DNA from: a virus
DNA: 39,467 nucleotides
Reading direction: 5' to 3' (one strand)
Virus record (IMG/VR): IMGVR_UViG_3300020410_000004
Location: 1 to 39,467 of that record
Below are positions 6,710 to 14,992 of this stretch, in pieces. The notes beneath the pieces are model-generated. The model was not told where the DNA came from. It saw only the letters and a program-made list of their open reading frames with translations, and did not search any database. Positions within the stretch are counted from its first letter, which is position 1, and the number at the start of each line of letters is the position of its first letter. The position numbers and the translations under genes are program-made.

Positions 6710-7155
6710 CACAAGATCCTCACAAACAGGGTTGCGCTGTAATCTGTCGCGCCGCCGTCATCCTCGGCGTATGCATACCCAAGGCACGACCAAGTTCCGG
6801 AAAGAGATCCGGGCGCTGTGTATGTGTTGCTCAATCCGTCCTGTAGCGTGAAGGAATAACCTCCTAGAAGGTTTGCATCGCGGGCGCTGAAACGAATTCC
6901 AGCCGGTGTCAGGTTGGACCCAGCCACGCTTGCGCCAAATGCGATCACGCCATCCACTGTAAAATCCACCACAGCAAGGACATGCGTGCCAACGTCGCCC
7001 GGAGTAAGCGCAGCAATCGCGCCGTTGATCTTAGGCGCCGTAGCATCCCCCTCAGTCACAGCAATGAGGTTGTCCCGCGCTTCTAGGTGCGTGCTGCCCA
7101 AGATCGGCTTGCCTACGTCAAACAGCGCGTCAGCGTGTGGCGTGTAGGTGGTCAT
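6709..7155 (-). CDS. Tail-tip/fibre surface protein
   Basis: This 148-residue beta-rich protein begins TTYTPHADALFDVGKPILGSTHLEARDN, a form common at the N-terminus of phage fibre-domain proteins, and continues with GIRFSARDANLLGGYSF and a GTWSCLGYAYAEDDG stretch. Its ATG overlaps the previous stop (ATGA). It is probably a virion component at the distal tail, encoded just after the tip protein. Confidence 0.6.
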   Translation of the reverse strand: MTTYTPHADALFDVGKPILGSTHLEARDNLIAVTEGDATAPKINGAIAALTPGDVGTHVLAVVDFTVDGVIAFGASVAGSNLTPAGIRFSARDANLLGGYSFTLQDGLSNTYTAPGSLSGTWSCLGYAYAEDDGGATDYSATLFVRIL

Positions 7156-8948
7156 TGGTATTGATACCCCTCATCTCCGTCGATCTCGCCCGCCGCATCG
7201 GCATACCAGCCCCCGGCCTCACGTTCCTCCGCCGTCGCATCGGCATAGTCGGGACTACCGTCCGCCATATAGTAACCGAATTTGCCCACATAGGTATAGG
7301 TCTGCAGATCCAGCGCGTAGACGTGCCCGGCCTGCACCTCCGATTCCGCGATTACCTGCCACCGGCCCGAGATGCGGTTGCCTTCCGTGTCCAGTAGGTA
7401 GCTGGACATGATATCCGTGATATCCCCGATGCGGATTTCCCGGTCTTTGGCGTCAACCCGGATCGACAAAAATCGCGGCGTGGCTCGATAGCGGATCAGC
7501 AGCCGCACCGCGATTTGCACAGACTGCGCCCGCGACGTGATCCACCGCGCATAGATCTCCTTGATGACCGGCGTAACGCCCGCGCCTTCCGTGTCGGTGT
7601 CGATGACGGTATAGCGCCTCGCGAAGTTGCTCTTTTCATCGCCGCCGAACACATCGCGCGGCTCGTAATAGACGATCACCCGGGTAATCCGGTCCTCATG
7701 CGCCGCCGTCAGTTCCAGCCCGTCCAAGATGTTGGTGTCATCGTCCAGCGTGGCGACGGCCCCGGACGGCGGGCGAACCGTCAGCAGCTTGATCTCTCGG
7801 TCATACGGCTCCCACCAGACATAAAGCAGCCCCTGCTGGCTGATCTGCCCGGCAAGGTCACGCCGCCCGACAGGCTCCGTCAGGATGCGGCTGAACCGCG
7901 TGGTCGGGAAATACAGGCTATACTCCGCTTCCCATTCGGCAAGGGGGATGTATGACGTAGGTATTGCCGTCTCGAATGTCAGGATCTCCGACATGGCCTC
8001 CCATGGCGTGATGTTGAGAAACCGCGCCGTGCGCTGGACGCTATCGCCCGCCGTGTGTTCGTCCGCCTCGCTGGCATAGGCCCCGCGCGTGACGCCGGTC
8101 AGGGTGTAGAAGCTGTCCCCGTCGCTGGTGTATCCTGTGAAGGCGATAAATTCACGGTCGATCACAACCGCCCTCACGCCGTCATTGCCCAACACCTTTG
8201 TCAGGTCATCTTCCGCGCCGAACACCTGAATACCCGTGGTCTGCGCCGCGCTGATATCAACGGCAAGCTCTAGCGTGCTGGCCGGGGGGTATTGCGTCTT
8301 GTCGTCATTCAACCGCTTGAGCGGATCAACAGCGGTCAGCGTGGCGCTGCCGTCGAATGACGGTCCGTCTATGTTTTCCAACACGCTATCCCGGCGGCGC
8401 ATGTCGGCCAGAGCCTCGCCCTGATAGCCCTCATAAATGCTAACTTCGATATCCACGAGGAAGTCATTGCGCGCGTTGAACAGGCGCCAGAAGCCCCCTC
8501 GGATCGGCAGTTCAGCGCCCGCGACATAGCCGGGGCGGTCGGCAAGGTAATGATCTCCAACGTGGTCATCCCATGGGATATCCACAACGCGGATCGTTTC
8601 CTTGCCGGTCACGCCGAACGGGCTTTCCCCGTCCCGGTTGGCGCCGGGGTTGATCCGCGCCGATGCCGTCGAGACGCTGCGCACGCAAGGGATTCCGTTG
8701 GTGCGGATGTTGTCCGGATCGCTGAAATCCCCGAACAGGTCATCATGCACCGTGTCTTCGGTCAGCATCCACGAAATGGACCCCGTGCCGTTGTAGTTCG
8801 GCAAGTCCTGACACGTCGAATAGGTGTTGTAGCATTTCGGCCCGCCGCTCGCGGTGCAGGGCGCCACGCCGTAGCGATTGACGCACCGTTTCTGCCGAAG
8901 CTCGACAATGGCGCGCGGCTCCCGTCCGGGGGTTTCCGGGCTGCTCAT
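7152..8948 (-). CDS. Tail-tip/baseplate hub-like protein with N-terminal Cys cluster
   Basis: This 598-residue protein has four closely spaced cysteines near the N-terminus (about residues 22, 31, 40 and 47, within VNRYGVAPCTASGGPKCYNT). They could bind a metal or Fe-S cluster, as the lambda tail-tip protein gpL is known to do. The body has beta-rich repeats such as REFIAFTGYTSDGDSFYTL and GVTRGAYASEADEH, typical of tail-tip proteins with DUF2163-like folds, and an acidic C-terminal tail. It follows the distal-tail-like gene and probably forms the tip ring around the tail tube. Cluster binding is inferred. Confidence 0.75.
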   Translation of the reverse strand: MSSPETPGREPRAIVELRQKRCVNRYGVAPCTASGGPKCYNTYSTCQDLPNYNGTGSISWMLTEDTVHDDLFGDFSDPDNIRTNGIPCVRSVSTASARINPGANRDGESPFGVTGKETIRVVDIPWDDHVGDHYLADRPGYVAGAELPIRGGFWRLFNARNDFLVDIEVSIYEGYQGEALADMRRRDSVLENIDGPSFDGSATLTAVDPLKRLNDDKTQYPPASTLELAVDISAAQTTGIQVFGAEDDLTKVLGNDGVRAVVIDREFIAFTGYTSDGDSFYTLTGVTRGAYASEADEHTAGDSVQRTARFLNITPWEAMSEILTFETAIPTSYIPLAEWEAEYSLYFPTTRFSRILTEPVGRRDLAGQISQQGLLYVWWEPYDREIKLLTVRPPSGAVATLDDDTNILDGLELTAAHEDRITRVIVYYEPRDVFGGDEKSNFARRYTVIDTDTEGAGVTPVIKEIYARWITSRAQSVQIAVRLLIRYRATPRFLSIRVDAKDREIRIGDITDIMSSYLLDTEGNRISGRWQVIAESEVQAGHVYALDLQTYTYVGKFGYYMADGSPDYADATAEEREAGGWYADAAGEIDGDEGYQYQ

Positions 8949-9724
8949 AGCGTAAATTCCATGAGATTGCCCCCGACGCCCATACGCTGCGGCACGATGT
9001 CAGCCGCCATCCATTTGTATTGCACATCGCGCGGATAGGACGCAGGCCGGGCGCAGAGAAAATAGGGATAGCTGCGGGCATCGGCAAAGAAGTCGTCCGC
9101 ATTCGCCAAGATCCACGCCTCGGACACATGCTGGATCGGCACATCCACCTGATTGCGTGAGCGCTTGATGCTGCGGCCCGTCCATTTCCCGCTGATCGTC
9201 TCATTGGTCCGAAACTCAGTCCTGCGCGCCATGTTGGCAGGGGCGCCCTGCCCGGTGTAAGTCGTGCGCGGGAATTCCAGCGCTTCGCAGGCATACAGGA
9301 CCGCGACATAAGGCGCGACCGTGCCCGACGAAATGGACAGCCGCACCGCGTCAACTGACCTATCCTCTAGCAGCACCACAATGGGGCTATCATCGGTAGG
9401 CGTGACAAGCGGCCCCACGCTCACAAAGCCCGCGCCGAGGTCAACCTGCACTTGCACCGTAACGCCAGCCGTGCCGAGATTGTGCCCCGTGATGCCCACG
9501 GAATTGACCACCTCTGCGCTAGACAGCGTGACGGTCAGCGTTTGCGCCGCCGTGCCGGTGGCCTGCCAATAGCTGTATTCCAGAGGGCTTGCCGCGTTCA
9601 CCGCCTCATAGCCCGTCGCCGCGCTTGATGCTGACATGGTGCCGCGACGGGTTACGCTATTCCACAGCGCGCGCGGAAAGTTGGCGCCGTAAATGCCGGT
9701 AAAGCCTGCCTCAAAATAGATCAT
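8945..9724 (-). CDS. Distal-tail-like protein with galactose-binding-type beta fold
   Basis: This 259-residue protein follows the tape-measure gene (ATGA-type overlap), the usual place for a distal tail protein. Residues about 30-130 show a jelly-roll-like pattern (YWQATGTAAQTLTVTL, VVNSVGITGHNLGTAGVTV) close to F5/8-type discoidin folds. The C-terminal part (about 165-259) has an RSIKRSRNQ...IQHVSEAWILANAD stretch. It probably starts the tail-tip complex. The exact family is not fixed. Confidence 0.75.
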   Translation of the reverse strand: MIYFEAGFTGIYGANFPRALWNSVTRRGTMSASSAATGYEAVNAASPLEYSYWQATGTAAQTLTVTLSSAEVVNSVGITGHNLGTAGVTVQVQVDLGAGFVSVGPLVTPTDDSPIVVLLEDRSVDAVRLSISSGTVAPYVAVLYACEALEFPRTTYTGQGAPANMARRTEFRTNETISGKWTGRSIKRSRNQVDVPIQHVSEAWILANADDFFADARSYPYFLCARPASYPRDVQYKWMAADIVPQRMGVGGNLMEFTL

Positions 9725-11868
9725 CCGACCACCGCCCGCACGTAATTTCCCCGCTCGTATTCGTCATTGATGGTCTTCACCAGCATCTCCCCAGACGCGC
9801 CAAGCGCCCCCATGAAGCGGATCTCGGAAACGGTGCGCGTCTCCACCGCCGCAGCAGCCGCTGTGCTGCCCCCACCACCTCCGCCGCTTGCAGAGCTACT
9901 GCCCGACCCGCTAGGCGACTGGCTGGCAATCTGCGCGATAAGCGCCCCGGTGCGCGCGAGGGATGCCGCAGTGAATGCCGCAGCGACGGGAGGCCCGCCG
10001 ATCTTCATGCCCGCTTTCCACGCGTCTACCGCAGCCTCATACCCGCTGACCACGGCATTCGCGATTGCTGCGGCCTGCCCGATCTTGAACAGCTTCTCAT
10101 TGCCGCTGCGCATCAAGGACGCCAGATCGCCAAGCGCGCCCTGTGTGGCCCGCATCCGGGCTTGGTTCTCCGCGTCCACAATCGCCGCCATGCGCTCGGA
10201 ATGCTCCGCCTGCAAGCGCTCTTTGGCTTCGTTGTATTCCGCGACCGTGAGAAGCTCCGCCTCTAGCGCTGCCTCCAGCGTCTCAAGGCCTTCATTGCGC
10301 CAAGCGTCAATGGTTTCCTTTTCGGTCATCAGGCCAGCTTGCAGAGCCTCAAGGCGCGATTTCATCTGATCCGCAACGGACGAACCTCCGCCGATGGAAG
10401 GCACATCAACAGGCGTGTCTGTGCCTGCTGTGTCGCCCGTTCCGTCATCATCGTCTGCCGGGGGAGTTCCACCACCACCCCTGCCGGAATATTCCCCAAT
10501 CTGTAGCGCAGCCAGAGTGCGGCGCGCGTTTTCAAGCGTGGTCTGCAATTCATCAACAGATGCCTTTGCCGCCTCTGCATCCTCTTCCAGAGTGATGACG
10601 CGGCCCCGGCTGCGGTTCCGCCCGCTTTCGGCCTCTTCGTCTTGCAGGCGAGACTGCGCCAGAGCAAGGTTCGCCTCTGCCGCTACCAGCGCCGCCTTAG
10701 CCTCTTGCTCATATGTCTTAGCAAGGGCAACTGCCTCAGCGCCAGCATTCGGCGCGGCGGTTCCTGAGAAGGTTCCGAGCGAAGCGTTTAGCGCGTCTTG
10801 CGCTGCCTTAAGGGCATCAGTCCCGCCCTTCGCCTCCTCCGCCTTTCCACGCCATGCCGCAAGCCCCACAAGTGCCGCGCTCAGAGCACCGGCCACAAGC
10901 CACAGAGGGCCACCAAGCGCCGCCGCCGCAATCGCCATACCAGACAGGCCAACCGTCACAAGCTCGACGTTCTGCGACAGGTAGACCATGCCTTCCGCGA
11001 CAGTCGCGGCAACGCCCATCAGCATCTCAAGCCCAGCCACAGCTGCGCCAATGAAGTCTTCGGACAGGATGATGCGGGACAGATCGCCAAAGGCCGTGAC
11101 AAGCCGTTGGATCGCAGCCTGTGCTTCTTCGGACTGCGCCAGCGCGGCAATCTGCTGCGCCGCCGCTTGCAGGGCCGGGGCAAGTTCCGCCGAAAGCCGC
11201 AGCTGCACCGAACGCAGCGTCTCGCCAATCGCCTTCATCGCGGTATCGGCGGCAACGATGCTTTCCAGCATATCGGCTGAGATGATCGACCCGGACTGCT
11301 GCGCCGCATCGCCAAGCGCCGTCATCGCCGCGCCGCCGTCGCGCAGAAGCGGCAAGAGCATGGTCACATCAGAGGCCATGGCCTCCAAGTAGAACGTCAT
11401 CTGCTTTTGATTGACGCCCGCTTTCTCAAGGCTGCTGACATAGAGTTGCAGTGCCTCCGGACCAGACAAGCGGCGGAATTGGTCTGCCGTCACCCCGACC
11501 TTGGGCGCGATATTCTCGAAAAAATCCGCCATCGGCCCGGCACCGGTTGACAGGAAGTCGCCCACCCGGTCGTTCACGTCTTGCAGGATGTCGCTTAGCT
11601 TGTCCTGTTCGATCCCGGCAGTCCGCGCCGCCGCCGCCATGCGCTGGAAAGCCTCCGGCGTGGCGTTGGCACGGTCGGCAAGAATCTGGATCTCCTTGCC
11701 TGCCGCGATGCCCTGAACAGCGATAGCGCCAAGGGCGCCGACCATGGCAACGCTTGCAGCACCCGCCGCCGCCACCAGCCCCTTAAGCGCTTGCCCCGAC
11801 GCGTTCAGCGTGCGTTGCAGGTCGGTATCGTCGCCTGTGATCCTAACAAGGAGGGGCTTAAGAGCCAT
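9721..11868 (-). CDS. Tape-measure protein
   Basis: This 715-residue protein sets tail length and is ejected with the DNA. It shows the usual features: Ala/Gln-rich helix over most of the length, a hydrophobic segment at about residues 303-340 (GMAIAAAALGGPLWLVAGALS), a central coiled coil (about 380-450), a Gly/Asp/Thr linker, and a C-terminal TMP-like part (GQAAAIANAVVSGYEAAVDAWKAG). It follows the G/GT chaperone gene. At the usual figure of about 0.15 nm per residue, the tail would be near 105 nm. The start at 11868 overlaps the GT frame by 11 bases. Confidence 0.92.
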   Translation of the reverse strand: MALKPLLVRITGDDTDLQRTLNASGQALKGLVAAAGAASVAMVGALGAIAVQGIAAGKEIQILADRANATPEAFQRMAAAARTAGIEQDKLSDILQDVNDRVGDFLSTGAGPMADFFENIAPKVGVTADQFRRLSGPEALQLYVSSLEKAGVNQKQMTFYLEAMASDVTMLLPLLRDGGAAMTALGDAAQQSGSIISADMLESIVAADTAMKAIGETLRSVQLRLSAELAPALQAAAQQIAALAQSEEAQAAIQRLVTAFGDLSRIILSEDFIGAAVAGLEMLMGVAATVAEGMVYLSQNVELVTVGLSGMAIAAAALGGPLWLVAGALSAALVGLAAWRGKAEEAKGGTDALKAAQDALNASLGTFSGTAAPNAGAEAVALAKTYEQEAKAALVAAEANLALAQSRLQDEEAESGRNRSRGRVITLEEDAEAAKASVDELQTTLENARRTLAALQIGEYSGRGGGGTPPADDDDGTGDTAGTDTPVDVPSIGGGSSVADQMKSRLEALQAGLMTEKETIDAWRNEGLETLEAALEAELLTVAEYNEAKERLQAEHSERMAAIVDAENQARMRATQGALGDLASLMRSGNEKLFKIGQAAAIANAVVSGYEAAVDAWKAGMKIGGPPVAAAFTAASLARTGALIAQIASQSPSGSGSSSASGGGGGGSTAAAAAVETRTVSEIRFMGALGASGEMLVKTINDEYERGNYVRAVVG

Positions 11869-12450
11869 TCCGCTTCGCCTCTATTCTGGCGCGCAGTGCC
11901 GCGCTCTCGTCCTTTATAGCCTCAATCTCACCTTCCGTCATGCCCCCAGCGTAATCCGTCGCCATGTGCGGGCGGCGCCACTCGTATTCATGGGCAATCT
12001 CGGAAACCGTCATGGCCCACACATCAGAGGGCGGAATGCCCCATGCGCGGGCCACGCAGTAAAGCGCGGTGAAGTCTATGTCGTCCGGGCTTAGCCCTTG
12101 GCCCGGCTTGCCCGCTTCGTCTTGCCGGGGGCCTCTGGCTTTTTTCCGAAGTCCACCGCAGGCAGAACAGCCTGCACATAGGCTTGCTGAAAGCCGATGA
12201 TCTCCGTCAGGTTCTGCCCTGACACGAAGCCATAGCTTTCGTCTTCGCTGATCTCCCGGCCCGCTGCGCGCATGAATTCGTGATGCACCGCCGCGAGGTC
12301 TTCCAGATCGGCGCCGCCATGGATGCACTTGTTGGCAAGAATGACGTTGTGGATCCCGCGCGCCTTGATCCGCCGCAGAAGGGCAAGGGAGGGGGTGACG
12401 GTCAGCGTCTCCCCCTGATAGGTGAAGGTCAGTTCGCGAAAAACGCTCAT
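11858..12450 (-). CDS. Tail assembly chaperone GT fusion (-1 frameshift product)
   Basis: The extended product is about 197 residues. The first 104 come from the G frame up to Lys-Lys, then translation slips -1 at A-AAA-AAG and continues in the downstream frame through ARGPRQDEAGKPGQGLSPDD, DFTALYCVARAWGIPPSDVW and HEYEWRRPHMATD to the stop at 11858. The T part has no suitable start of its own, and its coding character begins at the slip site. Lambda gpGT recruits tape measure and tube protein during tail assembly; the same role is inferred here from gene order (tube, G/GT, tape measure). Confidence 0.85.
12091..12450 (-). CDS. Tail assembly chaperone, short form (gpG-like)
   Basis: This 119-residue protein begins SVFRELTFTYQGETLTVTPS, with a helical middle (ALLRRIKARGIHNVILA, LEDLAAVHHEFMRAAG) and a Lys/Arg-rich C-terminus after the slip site. 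It starts 1 base inside the stop of the tail-tube gene. In the lambda system the short G form is the abundant product and GT is made by about 4% frameshifting; the ratio here is not known. Confidence 0.85.
   Translation of the reverse strand: MSVFRELTFTYQGETLTVTPSLALLRRIKARGIHNVILANKCIHGGADLEDLAAVHHEFMRAAGREISEDESYGFVSGQNLTEIIGFQQAYVQAVLPAVDFGKKPEAPGKTKRASRAKG
12102..12145 (-). promoter_or_regulatory. -1 ribosomal frameshift site with downstream hairpin
   Basis: The slippery heptamer A-AAA-AAG occupies 12145-12139 on the minus strand, in the G frame (GGA AAA AAG), the same type as in E. coli dnaX. Nine bases further on, CCCGGC pairs with GCCGGG across a 16-base loop, a suitable spacing for a stimulatory hairpin; a second nested pairing (CCGGGC/GCCCGG) is also possible. 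Frame arithmetic confirms that a -1 shift enters the T frame exactly. Confidence 0.88.
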
Positions 12451-12842
12451 CAGACCACCGCAGCCTTGGTCACTTCACCGACGCTTTGCAGCGTGCCCGC
12501 GAAGGTCCGCTCGCCGTTGTAAGGCGCCCCGATGTTGTAACCGGGCTGGAATTGCCATGTGCCGGTGAAGGTTTCGAGCGCGCCGTTGGTGATGACCGCC
12601 GGAAACTGCGTTCCTGCAAAAGCCAGATCTGTCAGCGTGGACGTTTTCAGAACGCCATCCAGCGCGATTGTCACGTTCATGACGTTGAATGTCTCGTCAA
12701 GCGTGGTCGTCCATCCATTATCGCCTGCCGTGGTCACGTCCACAAGCTCGCCGTTGAATGTGACCGTCTTGGCGCGCAGTTCGTCGTTAATGGGGGTTCC
12801 ATCAATCGACACAAGGACCGCTCTACCGTTTGCCGCTGCCAT
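12450..12842 (-). CDS. Major tail tube protein
   Basis: This 130-residue beta-rich protein begins AAANGRAVLVSIDGTPINDELR and contains TTAGDNGWTTTLDETFNVMNVTIALDG, FTGTWQFQPGYNIGAPYNGE and a closing strand GTLQSVGEVTKAAVV. Size, content and position between the tail terminator and the G/GT chaperone fit a siphophage tube protein forming hexameric rings. The ATG at 12842 is preceded by AAGGAGGG. Confidence 0.85.
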   Translation of the reverse strand: MAAANGRAVLVSIDGTPINDELRAKTVTFNGELVDVTTAGDNGWTTTLDETFNVMNVTIALDGVLKTSTLTDLAFAGTQFPAVITNGALETFTGTWQFQPGYNIGAPYNGERTFAGTLQSVGEVTKAAVV

Positions 12843-12855
12843 GGTTCAGCCCTCC

Positions 12856-13257
12856 TTAGGCCGTCGCGCCGTCGCGCATTACTTCGAAATTGACCGTAAA
12901 CAAAGCCCGGTCGTGGTCATCTCTGCCGATGTATGCAACCTCACTGATCGGCACCCAACCCAAGATTAGCACATCCGGCGCCGCCTCGGCTATGGGCTGC
13001 ACAAGCGCCTCATACGCGGCGTTGATCTTCTGCCACCCGGCGTTGTAACTCTCCGCCCGCAGCCGAACCTGCACCGTTGGCTTGCGAAGGTCGATCAGAG
13101 GCCCCGGTGCGCCGCCTGTGTCGTAGCATGTCACCACGTCCTCAGGCTCAAGCGGCTCACGCCCGACATAGACCGGCCAACCTGCCACGCCACCAAAGCT
13201 GCCGAACGCCGAAAGCGCGGCAAGGTAAAGCGCGGTATCGTGGGCCGGGCTATTCAT
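12856..13257 (-). CDS. Tail terminator-like protein (gpU-type)
   Basis: This 133-residue protein begins with a helix (HDTALYLAALSAFGSFGG), then strands with WPVYVGREPLEPEDVVTCYDTGG and VQVRLRAESYNAGWQKINAAYEALVQ, and ends RALFTVNFEVMRDG. The alpha/beta order and place directly before the tube gene fit tail terminators that cap the tube and join it to the head. The ATG overlaps the previous stop by one base (TGATG). Confidence 0.75.
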   Translation of the reverse strand: MNSPAHDTALYLAALSAFGSFGGVAGWPVYVGREPLEPEDVVTCYDTGGAPGPLIDLRKPTVQVRLRAESYNAGWQKINAAYEALVQPIAEAAPDVLILGWVPISEVAYIGRDDHDRALFTVNFEVMRDGATA

Positions 13258-13661
13258 CAGAGTTCAACCCCCGGAATGGTCGGGCGGAATTTCAGCGTCG
13301 TGGTGCTGCTGGCAAGGCCAAGCTGCACAACCTCATCGCCCACTGTCAGGTCAGCCGCAGGCATGATGCCCCCAGCCGTGCCGGAAAGGTAGTAGGCGCT
13401 GCCAGCCGTCAGGATCGCGCCAAGAGCCACGTCTCCGGATTTCAGAGCCGTGACGGGCTGGCCAGTTGCCGCACCGTTCAGCGCCATGAATACCTCCGTC
13501 ACGCCCGCCGTAAACGCATCGGCATCGGCAAGCTGGAATGCATCGCTCGCGTCGGCATAGATTATTTGCCCCGCAGTGATTGCCGCGCCCGCCGTGCCGC
13601 GCGTGATGACGGCATTGGCGCCTCGGATCACGTTTGCGGCGGTAATGGTCAGGTCTGCCAT
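13257..13661 (-). CDS. Capsid cement/decoration-like protein
   Basis: This 134-residue protein is rich in Ala, Gly, Thr and Val with short strands (VIRGANAVITRGTAGAAITAGQ, GDVALGAILTAGSAYYLSGTAGG), a pattern seen in DUF2190-type or head-decoration proteins. AGGAGGG lies 6 bases before ATG 13661. Its place among connector genes rather than next to the capsid gene is unusual, so a neck or tail role remains possible. It also resembles the 16076 protein in composition. Confidence 0.65.
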   Translation of the reverse strand: MADLTITAANVIRGANAVITRGTAGAAITAGQIIYADASDAFQLADADAFTAGVTEVFMALNGAATGQPVTALKSGDVALGAILTAGSAYYLSGTAGGIMPAADLTVGDEVVQLGLASSTTTLKFRPTIPGVEL

Positions 13662-13670
13662 GATGCCCTC

Positions 13671-14066
13671 CTAGAGGCCCAGCGCCTCGGCAAGATACGC
13701 CTCGGCAAGATCAGTGATTTCGGTCAGATTCTCATTCACGGCGGATTCCAGAAACTTCGGCCCGCCGGGGTTCCAATAGGTGCCCAGACCCGATGGACGC
13801 GGCTCGCCCTTCAATGTCTGTTCCATGTTCTCATGCACAAATAGCGCATAGGCAGATGTATACCCCACCTCCGCGCCCAGCTTGATCTTCTGCGTATAGG
13901 CGCTGGCCCGGAGGTTCCCGTATTCGACCGGAACCCGCTTCTGCGATTCGCCTTGGATTTTAAGCCCAGCAGCGAATGCCGCGCGGGCAACAGCTTGCGG
14001 CGCCTTCTTCCGCATGGAGTTCAAGCGGCGGTTCAGATCGTCAAGGCCTTCCACCTCTACAGCCAT
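13671..14066 (-). CDS. Head-tail joining/tail completion protein (HK97 gp10-like)
   Basis: This 131-residue protein begins with a helix (VEGLDDLNRRLNSMRKKAPQ) and carries LKIQGESQKRVPVEYGNLRAS and VGYTSAYALFVHENME, the core motifs of the HK97 gp10/minor tail completion family, then YWNPGGPKFLESAV and a C-terminal helix. It acts at the tail-head interface. Its start overlaps the preceding gene by 10 bases. Confidence 0.82.
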   Translation of the reverse strand: MAVEVEGLDDLNRRLNSMRKKAPQAVARAAFAAGLKIQGESQKRVPVEYGNLRASAYTQKIKLGAEVGYTSAYALFVHENMEQTLKGEPRPSGLGTYWNPGGPKFLESAVNENLTEITDLAEAYLAEALGL

Positions 14067-14374
14067 GCCTTCACCAACTCCTCATCGCCATCCAGTGACG
14101 GGCTAATACCACGTTGCCGGATTTCCCGAGCCTCTTCCGGATCATCAAGAACGCCAAGCCCGATCCTGCCTGCAACCGCCACGTCTTGTGACACATAGAC
14201 AATGGCATCGGACATGACTTCGCGCCCTTGCTGATCCCGGAACAAAACGGCCCGATCCTCCCACCGGCACAGCACAGACACAGGCGCACCAAATGCGGGA
14301 TCTCCGAACCCATTCTGCCCCGCCGGGGGAAAGTAGGTCGCGGCCTGCGTCATGTCGTCTGTGTAGAACGCCAT
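14057..14374 (-). CDS. Head-closure/stopper-like protein
   Basis: This 105-residue beta-rich protein begins AFYTDDMTQAATYFPPAGQ and contains GAPVSVLCRWEDRAVLFRDQQGREVMSDAIVYV, the usual pattern of head-closure proteins (SPP1 gp16-like), where a small beta-barrel seals the head. ATG 14374 overlaps the preceding stop by one base (TAATG); the longer frame is shadow sequence. Confidence 0.75.
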   Translation of the reverse strand: MAFYTDDMTQAATYFPPAGQNGFGDPAFGAPVSVLCRWEDRAVLFRDQQGREVMSDAIVYVSQDVAVAGRIGLGVLDDPEEAREIRQRGISPSLDGDEELVKAWL

Positions 14375-14748
14375 TAGATCACCTGCACACTTGCGCGGCC
14401 CTTGCCGATACCGGCCAAGCACCCATTGGTGTCAAGCGCAAGCGCCTGCTGCCCGTATAGGGTGCCGCGTAGGCCTTCCCCCATCGTGGCGCGGGCGAAG
14501 CTTTGCTGTGCGTCCCCCAACTTGCGGCTGGTCAGTGCGCCAGTCTTTGCGCCGGGGCCAGTGCTGGCGACGATGTGAGCCGCCAGCCACTTGATGATAG
14601 CCGTCTGTTTTTCGTCCGAATAGCCGCTGAAACAAGTGCTGTCAGCCACCACAAGCGCGGCGTCATCAATCAGCGCCGATACCAGCGCCTCCGACATAGC
14701 CGTGCCGGTAATGGCAATGACTTCACTTGCTGTCGGCAGCGTCGGCAT
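14374..14748 (-). CDS. Head-tail adaptor (gp6/gp15-like, DUF4054-type)
   Basis: This 124-residue helical protein contains SEALVSALIDDAALVVADSTCF, SDEKQTAIIKWLAAHIVAST and ALTSRKLGDAQQSFARA, the helix order of adaptor proteins that form a 12-mer ring below the portal. Gene order (capsid, small protein, adaptor, stopper, gp10-like, terminator) agrees. The ATG lies inside the end of the preceding small gene (26-base overlap). Confidence 0.8.
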   Translation of the reverse strand: MPTLPTASEVIAITGTAMSEALVSALIDDAALVVADSTCFSGYSDEKQTAIIKWLAAHIVASTGPGAKTGALTSRKLGDAQQSFARATMGEGLRGTLYGQQALALDTNGCLAGIGKGRASVQVI

Positions 14749-14992
14749 TGGCGATTTCCTCGCGCAGACGATCCTCGCCCCACCGCTTATCGACCTTCAC
14801 GCCCTTGGCCTCAGCCTCTGCGCGCAGATCGTCAAGCGGATCGGCTTTGGTTTCGGGCGCGGCTTCCTCCGCAACCCTTTCGAACCGGTCAGGCATCGCT
14901 TTCAGCAGACGCTCAGAACCGGAAAAGGTGTCGCCCACGGCAAGGCGCTTCCCGCCGTGGACATGGCCCTTATGCTTGACGCGCAGCAACAT
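14723..14992 (-). CDS. Small basic protein after the capsid gene
   Basis: This 89-residue protein begins LLRVKHKGHVHGGKRLAVGD, a beta-type motif seen in small proteins encoded just after many phage capsid genes, followed by a charged helical tail rich in Ala, Glu and Asp. ATG 14992 overlaps the capsid stop by one base (TAATG). Function is not known; head completion or fibre attachment is possible. Confidence 0.7.
   Translation of the reverse strand: MLLRVKHKGHVHGGKRLAVGDTFSGSERLLKAMPDRFERVAEEAAPETKADPLDDLRAEAEAKGVKVDKRWGEDRLREEIANADAADSK

Noticed and set aside
9767-10984. Several plus-strand frames in the tape-measure region
   Set aside because: They are complementary shadows of a long high-GC gene, Ser/Ala/Pro-rich without domain features.
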